From Opitutaceae bacterium (GTDB lineage Bacteria > Verrucomicrobiota > Verrucomicrobiia > Opitutales > Opitutaceae), in assembly GCA_016794625.1 (NCBI GenBank), contig JAEUGY010000047.1:1-64000 (forward strand): DNA of 64,000 nt, written 5' to 3'. This document shows, one piece after another, positions 59,192 through 64,000 of this stretch. Position 1 is the first letter of the stretch. The number at the start of each line of letters is the position of its first letter. A program made the translations under genes and the position numbers. The notes beneath the pieces were generated by a model that saw nothing but the letters and a program-made list of their open reading frames with translations, had not been told where the DNA came from and ran no database searches.

Positions 59192-60844
59192 ATGTTGGAT
59201 CGCACCCTCGGTCAGCGCGCGCCCCTGTTGTGGGTCGTCCTTCCTTGGATCATGGGGTTGGTCCTTGGACGGCTGGTCGTGGCCTCGCCTTCAGGCTGGT
59301 GGGTGGGTGGGTGCGGGGTCATGGCGCTGATGTGCGCGGTGGCGGCGCTGAGATTGAACCCAGGAGGAGTCGGGTGGCTGGGGATGGGGTTCAGCCTGAT
59401 GCTCTCGGCCTTCGTTCTGTACACGGTGACCCGGGCGCGACTGGCCTCGTGGGAAGCGCTTCCGCCGCGGGAAGTTCGCGTGGAGCTAGAGTGGGAACGC
59501 CTGTTTCCGCCGGGCGACGACCCCCGTAAACTCAGTGGCCTGGGCATCGTACGCCGGGCCGCTCCGCCCGTATCGGAATTGGTGGGACAACGCTTTTACG
59601 TCTCGGCCCGACTGGGTCGGCGGGATCACCGGCCGGTGCGTTCGAGTGTGACCGAGGTGGTGGGGCGACTGGAGCGTCTGCCGAAGTCCCCTTCCGTTAC
59701 GACCTTCGATGGTTACCTCGTGGGTGCCGGGATGAACTTCAAGCTCACCCAGGCGCGAGTGCTGCGCGTGACGCGCGAGGCCACCGCTTACCGCCGCTGG
59801 TGCGAACGGATGCAGGAGAAACTCGGCCGCATCCTTGGATTTGGCCTGCAAGCCCATCCGTCGTTGGAAGGGGTGTTCAAGGCCATGGTGCTGGGCCAGC
59901 AGCAGGAGCTGAGCGAGGTCCAGGACACCTGGTTCACCCATACCGGCACCCTGCATCTTTTCTCCATCAGCGGCATGCACATCGGCGTGATCGCGATCGC
60001 CCTCCGCGGACTCCTCGCGGCCTGTCGCCTCCATCGGGGGTGCATCTTTGTGATCCTTGGCACCCTCCTTTGGCTCTACGTCGATATCACCGGCCGGGCG
60101 CCTTCGGCGTTGCGAGCCTTTCTCATGGTCATGGTGATCGAGGTGGCGCTGGTCGGGCGCCTGCCCCGGAGCACCGTGGCCGCCTGGGTGGCGTCGGCCT
60201 GGCTGGTGCTCGTTTTCGATCCGATGCAGCTCTTCAGCGCCAGCTTCCAAATGAGCTATGGGATCGTGGGGGCGCTACTGTTGCTCGGGCTGCCGCTCGG
60301 TGAAACGTGGGGTCAGGCGTGGGCTCCGTTTCGATCTCTGCCTGCGGTTTCGTGGACCGCGTGGCATCGCGCCTTAGCCGGATCGGTCGCGCTTTCCTGC
60401 AACACCCTGGCGCTCGGACTCTCGACCGCATTGGTCAGTGCGCTGACCGGTGTACTGTACTTCGGACTCCTCACCCCCGGAGCCCTTGTGGCCAATCTGG
60501 TGGCGATTCCGTTGGCTTCCCTCGCGATTCTGGCCGGGCTGGCTTCGCTTGTCTCCGGGCTCGCGGGCGGAATCTGGCTCAGCCTCGTCTTCAACCATGG
60601 AGCGGCCCTGGTCCTTTGGATCGTTGAACGCCTGCTGGCGTGGTTCTCCGAATTGCCGGGAGTACATCGAGAGGCCGCGTTTGCCTCTCCCGCGGTGGGC
60701 TTTGCGGCGCTCGCCGGCCTCTTTGCCCTGCTTCTGGGCGGCTTCCACGTCGGATGGTCCCGGCGATACGGAGGATTTTGGCCCCCCTTTGTTTACACCG
60801 CGACGGTGCTGATCGTGCTGGTCTCGTACCCGGAGCTCCCTTGA
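59192..60844 (+). CDS. comEC: ComEC/Rec2-type DNA uptake membrane protein, lacking the beta-lactamase domain
   Basis: 550 residues. The N-terminal part (about 1-175) has three hydrophobic segments and an OB-like region. The Competence domain (about 210-500) has the marker LFSISGMHIGVIAI and SASFQMSYGIVGALLLLG and about eight membrane segments. ComEC forms the inner-membrane channel for single-stranded DNA in natural transformation. The C-terminal metallo-beta-lactamase domain of longer ComEC proteins is missing, as in some phyla. The small coiled-coil gene follows 9 bp later. Confidence 0.9.
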   Translation: MLDRTLGQRAPLLWVVLPWIMGLVLGRLVVASPSGWWVGGCGVMALMCAVAALRLNPGGVGWLGMGFSLMLSAFVLYTVTRARLASWEALPPREVRVELEWERLFPPGDDPRKLSGLGIVRRAAPPVSELVGQRFYVSARLGRRDHRPVRSSVTEVVGRLERLPKSPSVTTFDGYLVGAGMNFKLTQARVLRVTREATAYRRWCERMQEKLGRILGFGLQAHPSLEGVFKAMVLGQQQELSEVQDTWFTHTGTLHLFSISGMHIGVIAIALRGLLAACRLHRGCIFVILGTLLWLYVDITGRAPSALRAFLMVMVIEVALVGRLPRSTVAAWVASAWLVLVFDPMQLFSASFQMSYGIVGALLLLGLPLGETWGQAWAPFRSLPAVSWTAWHRALAGSVALSCNTLALGLSTALVSALTGVLYFGLLTPGALVANLVAIPLASLAILAGLASLVSGLAGGIWLSLVFNHGAALVLWIVERLLAWFSELPGVHREAAFASPAVGFAALAGLFALLLGGFHVGWSRRYGGFWPPFVYTATVLIVLVSYPELP

Positions 60845-60853
60845 GATGATGTC

Positions 60854-61138
60854 ATGAAAAGCTCCTACGAACTCGCCATGGAACGCCTGGCCAAGTCCGA
60901 TCCGTCGTCGGGCCGGACCCTGACTCCGGAGAAGAAAGCCCGCCTGGCGGAAATCGACACCGTCTTTAAGGGCAAAATTGCTGAGCGTGAGATCTTTCTG
61001 AAGAAGCAGCTCGAAGACACCCTGGCGGATGGCAAGTACGAGGAAGCGGAAAAGGTGCGCGCCCAGATCGCCGCGGAACGTGCGCGGCTGGAGGAAGAGC
61101 GCGAAGACGAGAAAGAGCGCGTGCGCCGCGAGAAGTAG
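60854..61138 (+). CDS. small coiled-coil hypothetical protein
   Basis: 94 residues, highly charged. LTPEKKARLAEIDTVFKGKI is followed by a long helix rich in Glu/Lys/Arg (about 40-94, EEAEKVRAQIAAERARLEEE). A coiled coil is likely. It is 9 bp after comEC and 121 bp before glyS. No function is known, but length and composition look genuine. Confidence 0.75.
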   Translation: MKSSYELAMERLAKSDPSSGRTLTPEKKARLAEIDTVFKGKIAEREIFLKKQLEDTLADGKYEEAEKVRAQIAAERARLEEEREDEKERVRREK

Positions 61139-61259
61139 CAGGGGGCCGCGGGCGCGTGGAACGACCCCGCCGGCCCGGGCAATCCCGCAGCGGGGGGAAC
61201 GCGGCCCGCAATCCACACAGTTGACCCGGGTAAGGGGAAACCTTTAGCCTCCCACTCTT

Positions 61260-62786
61260 ATGTCCACGCCGAACGCCACGCCCGACAATCTGATGGAGGC
61301 CATCGTTTCCCTCGCGAAACGTCGCGGCTTCGTTTTTCCGTCGTCCGAAATCTACGGCGGTCTGAACGGGTTCTTTGACTATGGCCCGCTCGGCGTGGAG
61401 TTGAAGAAAAACATCCGCGACGCCTGGTGGCGGGACATGGTGCAACGGCGCGACGACGTGGTCGGCATCGAGACGTCGATCATCATGCACCCCAAGGTCT
61501 GGCAGGCCTCGGGTCACGTCGAAGGGTTCACCGACCCCTTGGTCGACTGCAAAGTCTCCAAGCAGCGTTACCGCGCCGATCAGCTGTTCTTCTCGCCTGT
61601 GATGGTGGATGGCAAGGTGGTGGGCTACGTCTCCGCCTTGGAAAGTGAAAACACCGCCGGCGCGCTCCAGGAGGCGGCCGAATTGTTCAAGCGCAAGAAG
61701 GGCATTCAGGGCCAGCTCGCCCCGGTGCAGCCTCGCGACATGACTGAGGCGCAGCCGGATGAGATCGCCCTGATTCCGTCGCCGGCGACCGGCGAGGCCG
61801 GCAGCCTGACGCCGCCGCGGGCCTTCAATATGATGTTCGAGACCTACGTGGGTGCGTTGCGTGATGCGTCGTCGGTCTCGTACCTCCGTCCGGAGACGGC
61901 GCAGGGCATGTTTGTGGACTTCAAGAACGTGGTCGACACCGGCCGGGTGAAGCTGCCGTTCGGCATTGCGCAGATCGGAAAGTCCTTCCGCAACGAGATC
62001 ACGCCGCGCAACTTCATCTTCCGTTCGCGCGAATTCGAGCAGATGGAGATGGAGTATTTCATCCACGAGGACGCCGACTGGTCCAAGTGCCACCAGGAGT
62101 GGATTGAGTGGTGCCGGCAGTGGCTCATCTCCGTCGGCCTGCCCGAGTCGCACCTGTCGCTCTACGCGCACCCGAAGGAGAAGCTGGCGTTCTACTCCAA
62201 GGGCACGGTCGACATCATGTTCCAGTATCCGTTCGGCGTGCAGGAGCTCTGGGGCATCGCGGCGCGCGGCAACTACGACCTCGGCCAGCATGCGAAGGCG
62301 TCGGGCAAGCCGCAGGAGATCTTCGACGAGGCCTCCAAGAAGAAGTTTGTGCCCCACGTGATCGAGCCGGCGGTCGGCGTCGACCGCATTTTCCTTGCCG
62401 TGCTCTGTTCGGCCTATGCCGAGGAGGAGGTCAAGGACGAGAAAGGCGCGGTCGAGAAACGCACCGTGCTCCGTCTCAGCCCGCGCATCGCCCCGGTCAA
62501 GGTGGCCGTGCTGCCGCTGCTCAAGAACAAGGAGGCGCTGGTCGGCCGCGCCCGCGAGCTCTACAAGAAGCTGCAGCGCCGGTATGCGGCCTTCTACGAC
62601 GACGGTGGCGCCATCGGCCGCCGTTACCGCCGTCAGGACGAGATCGGGACGCCGTGGTGCGTGACCATCGATTTTGACACGGTGGAAAAGGACGGCTCCT
62701 TCACCTTGCGCGAACGCGATTCCATGCAGCAGCGTCGTATCCAGGAGGCTGAACTGTTCGCGCTGCTCGAGGAGCAGGTTTACTGA
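61260..62786 (+). CDS. glyS: glycyl-tRNA synthetase
   Basis: 508 residues, the dimeric class II glycine enzyme (eukaryote and archaeal-like alpha2 form). Motif 1-region [20 protein letters not shown] (about 21-40), [16 protein letters not shown] (about 206-221), motif 2 [20 protein letters not shown] (about 242-261) and motif 3 [16 protein letters not shown] are present. The C-terminal anticodon domain (about 410-508) has [15 protein letters not shown]. It charges tRNA-Gly. No tRNA-Gly is among the visible array genes. Confidence 0.95.
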   Translation: MSTPNATPDNLMEAIVSLAKRRGFVFPSSEIYGGLNGFFDYGPLGVELKKNIRDAWWRDMVQRRDDVVGIETSIIMHPKVWQASGHVEGFTDPLVDCKVSKQRYRADQLFFSPVMVDGKVVGYVSALESENTAGALQEAAELFKRKKGIQGQLAPVQPRDMTEAQPDEIALIPSPATGEAGSLTPPRAFNMMFETYVGALRDASSVSYLRPETAQGMFVDFKNVVDTGRVKLPFGIAQIGKSFRNEITPRNFIFRSREFEQMEMEYFIHEDADWSKCHQEWIEWCRQWLISVGLPESHLSLYAHPKEKLAFYSKGTVDIMFQYPFGVQELWGIAARGNYDLGQHAKASGKPQEIFDEASKKKFVPHVIEPAVGVDRIFLAVLCSAYAEEEVKDEKGAVEKRTVLRLSPRIAPVKVAVLPLLKNKEALVGRARELYKKLQRRYAAFYDDGGAIGRRYRRQDEIGTPWCVTIDFDTVEKDGSFTLRERDSMQQRRIQEAELFALLEEQVY

Positions 62787-62797
62787 GCTCCCGCAAC

Positions 62798-64000
62798 GTG
62801 GCATCCGCCCGAAGATCGGCCCGGCCCCTGTCCAAGGCGGGCAAGGCGACCGCCTCCCGGTCGAGGGTTCCCGTGCGGAGTTTTCGCGACACCTGGAGCG
62901 AGGAGCTGGCGGGGAAACTTGGGCGTCCGTTGCTCGCGACGGAGCTGCGCGCCCTCGACTCCATCGACCGCCTCTTTGGTGATTTGGTGAAGCGCGGCGG
63001 CTCGCTCCTTATTTCCGACCTGCGGAACCGGGGCTTCGTGCTCCCGAATCACGTGGGCCGTGATCCGGCGGAGGTGGCCTCCGAGGTGTGGTGGTCTCCG
63101 GGCGACGCACCGGTCGATGCCTGGGCGCTGTGGCGATTTGTCGCTTATGAGCAGGAGCGTGCCGGCGTGCCGGTGCCCGAGGCGCTGCGCACCATGGCGG
63201 ACCCGGCGGCCACGGCGGCGGCGGTGAAGCGCCGGTTGGTGCAACGGGAGCTCGATCGTTGGGAGGCGCCGCCGCCTCTGCATCGCGAAGAGCGTCGGCC
63301 GATTGCGGAATGGGGGGCGGTCAAGGATGTGCGCCTGGCCATCGCAGAGGACGGTTCCTTTCACCTGCAGGTCCGCCCCTCGCATGACGCCTTGTGGGAA
63401 CCGGCTCCCATTTCGGTCCTCGTAGCCATCCCTTTCCTTCAACCCAAGGCGGTGCAACACCTCTCGGCACCGGAGGCGGCACTCATGCTGAGCCTCGCGA
63501 CGCAACTCCGGGCGCAGCGTCGGACCGGCACGGGGGTGCTGCATGCACGCCGGGCCGTGCCTGAATGGCTGGTCGCGGGCGTGCTCGCGGTTGAGGCGGC
63601 CCGGGCGGCCGTCGTCCTGCCCGATGGCAAACCGTGGAGAATCGAGTCCGAGCCGCTCGTCTTCGAAGGCATTGCGAATCACGACATCGCCGACCGTCTC
63701 GACCTTCGCCTCGTCGACCCTCAGAGTCGTCCCGCGACCGGCGCGAAGCGGCTGACCAATCCGCCCGAGGTGCTCTATTACTTCGCCGGGGCGATTTACC
63801 GCGGTCCGGGACCTCTGCCGGCGACCCACGTGAGCCGTTCGGCGGCCAGCCACCCGGCGATGCGCGAGCGGCTGGCGCGGCACGGCGTGCGGGTTGACGC
63901 CTCGCACGCGGTGGAGGTTAAGACCGCGCTGTTGCGGCCGGTGCTGCGCGTGTGGACGTCCCCAGCGACCGAGGGGCACGGTATGCCCGCGCTGCTGTTT
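62798..64000 (+). CDS. large protein, 3' end outside the window
   Basis: Open from the GTG at 62798, 11 bp after the glyS stop, to the right edge (401 codons, no stop). A second GTG at 62873 is possible. The N-terminus is Ser/Ala/Arg/Lys-rich, then PVRSFRDTWSEELAGKLG. Later parts have SIDRLFGDLVKRGGSLLISD and NPPEVLYYFAGAIYRGPG, and at the edge LRPVLRVWTSPATEGHGMPA. That last stretch loosely recalls the region before the helicase core in SNF2-type proteins. The family is not certain. An overlapping minus-strand open frame is judged a shadow. Confidence 0.7.
   Translation, partial: MASARRSARPLSKAGKATASRSRVPVRSFRDTWSEELAGKLGRPLLATELRALDSIDRLFGDLVKRGGSLLISDLRNRGFVLPNHVGRDPAEVASEVWWSPGDAPVDAWALWRFVAYEQERAGVPVPEALRTMADPAATAAAVKRRLVQRELDRWEAPPPLHREERRPIAEWGAVKDVRLAIAEDGSFHLQVRPSHDALWEPAPISVLVAIPFLQPKAVQHLSAPEAALMLSLATQLRAQRRTGTGVLHARRAVPEWLVAGVLAVEAARAAVVLPDGKPWRIESEPLVFEGIANHDIADRLDLRLVDPQSRPATGAKRLTNPPEVLYYFAGAIYRGPGPLPATHVSRSAASHPAMRERLARHGVRVDASHAVEVKTALLRPVLRVWTSPATEGHGMPALLF

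Noticed and set aside
62780-63979. Minus-strand frame of about 400 codons at the right edge
   Set aside because: His/Arg-rich, low-complexity composition; the plus-strand frame is more protein-like and follows glyS directly.

Overview
The window looks like chromosomal DNA of a GC-rich verrucomicrobium, most likely of the Opitutaceae. Three signs point there. TonB receptors carry a plug-entry signature of the V-x-L-S-x-F type. PEP-CTERM and PVC-type cytochrome proteins are present. There is a sulfatase, GH28 and sialidase-like polysaccharide repertoire. The assignment rests on gene content only; no rRNA is present.

Layout. 1-1493: a dense array of 17 tRNA genes that probably continues left of the window. 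In it the near-universal G18-Psi55 elbow is replaced: all 17 T loops have G55 and 15 D loops have A18-G19. 1532-2167: an HNH endonuclease-like protein lacking the usual zinc cysteines. 2458-5246: an LLM flavin oxidoreductase, a vapBC toxin-antitoxin pair with a palindromic operator, and a small conserved-looking protein. 5265-10420: a two-gene RHS/YD-repeat operon. 11035-24596: a LacI-regulated uptake and catabolism region with two TonB receptors, a sodium:solute symporter, an amidohydrolase, a DegT-type aminotransferase, a Gfo/Idh/MocA oxidoreductase and a NagB-like deaminase. 25193-32964: an acetylesterase, FG-GAP and PVC cytochrome operon, divergent from a sulfatase-GH28 operon. 33038-36188: a small ORF with a strong ribosome binding site, a membrane protein, an HtrA-like protease, a GNAT protein and a LysR regulator. 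36229-40143: molybdenum cofactor genes moaE, moaD, moaC and moeA, divergent from moaA. 40250-44761: secreted proteins, a sialidase-esterase fusion and a PEP-CTERM beta-strand-repeat protein. 44801-48963: a probable zinc module (COG0523 GTPase, small His-rich protein, ZnuD-like receptor). 49268-52577: ribBA-ribH-nusB-ftsY. 52980-64000: transglutaminase-like protein, 2-oxoacid:ferredoxin oxidoreductase, RarA, ComEC, glycyl-tRNA synthetase and a partial gene running off the right edge.

Repeats: two REPIN-like palindromic elements (about 10.75 kb and 49.07 kb), five copies of an AAGGGACAGGC motif at two loci, and a heptamer microsatellite upstream of moaC. No insertion sequence, CRISPR array or rRNA was seen. 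The best candidate for something undescribed is the tRNA array with co-varying A18/G55, together with its HNH neighbour.
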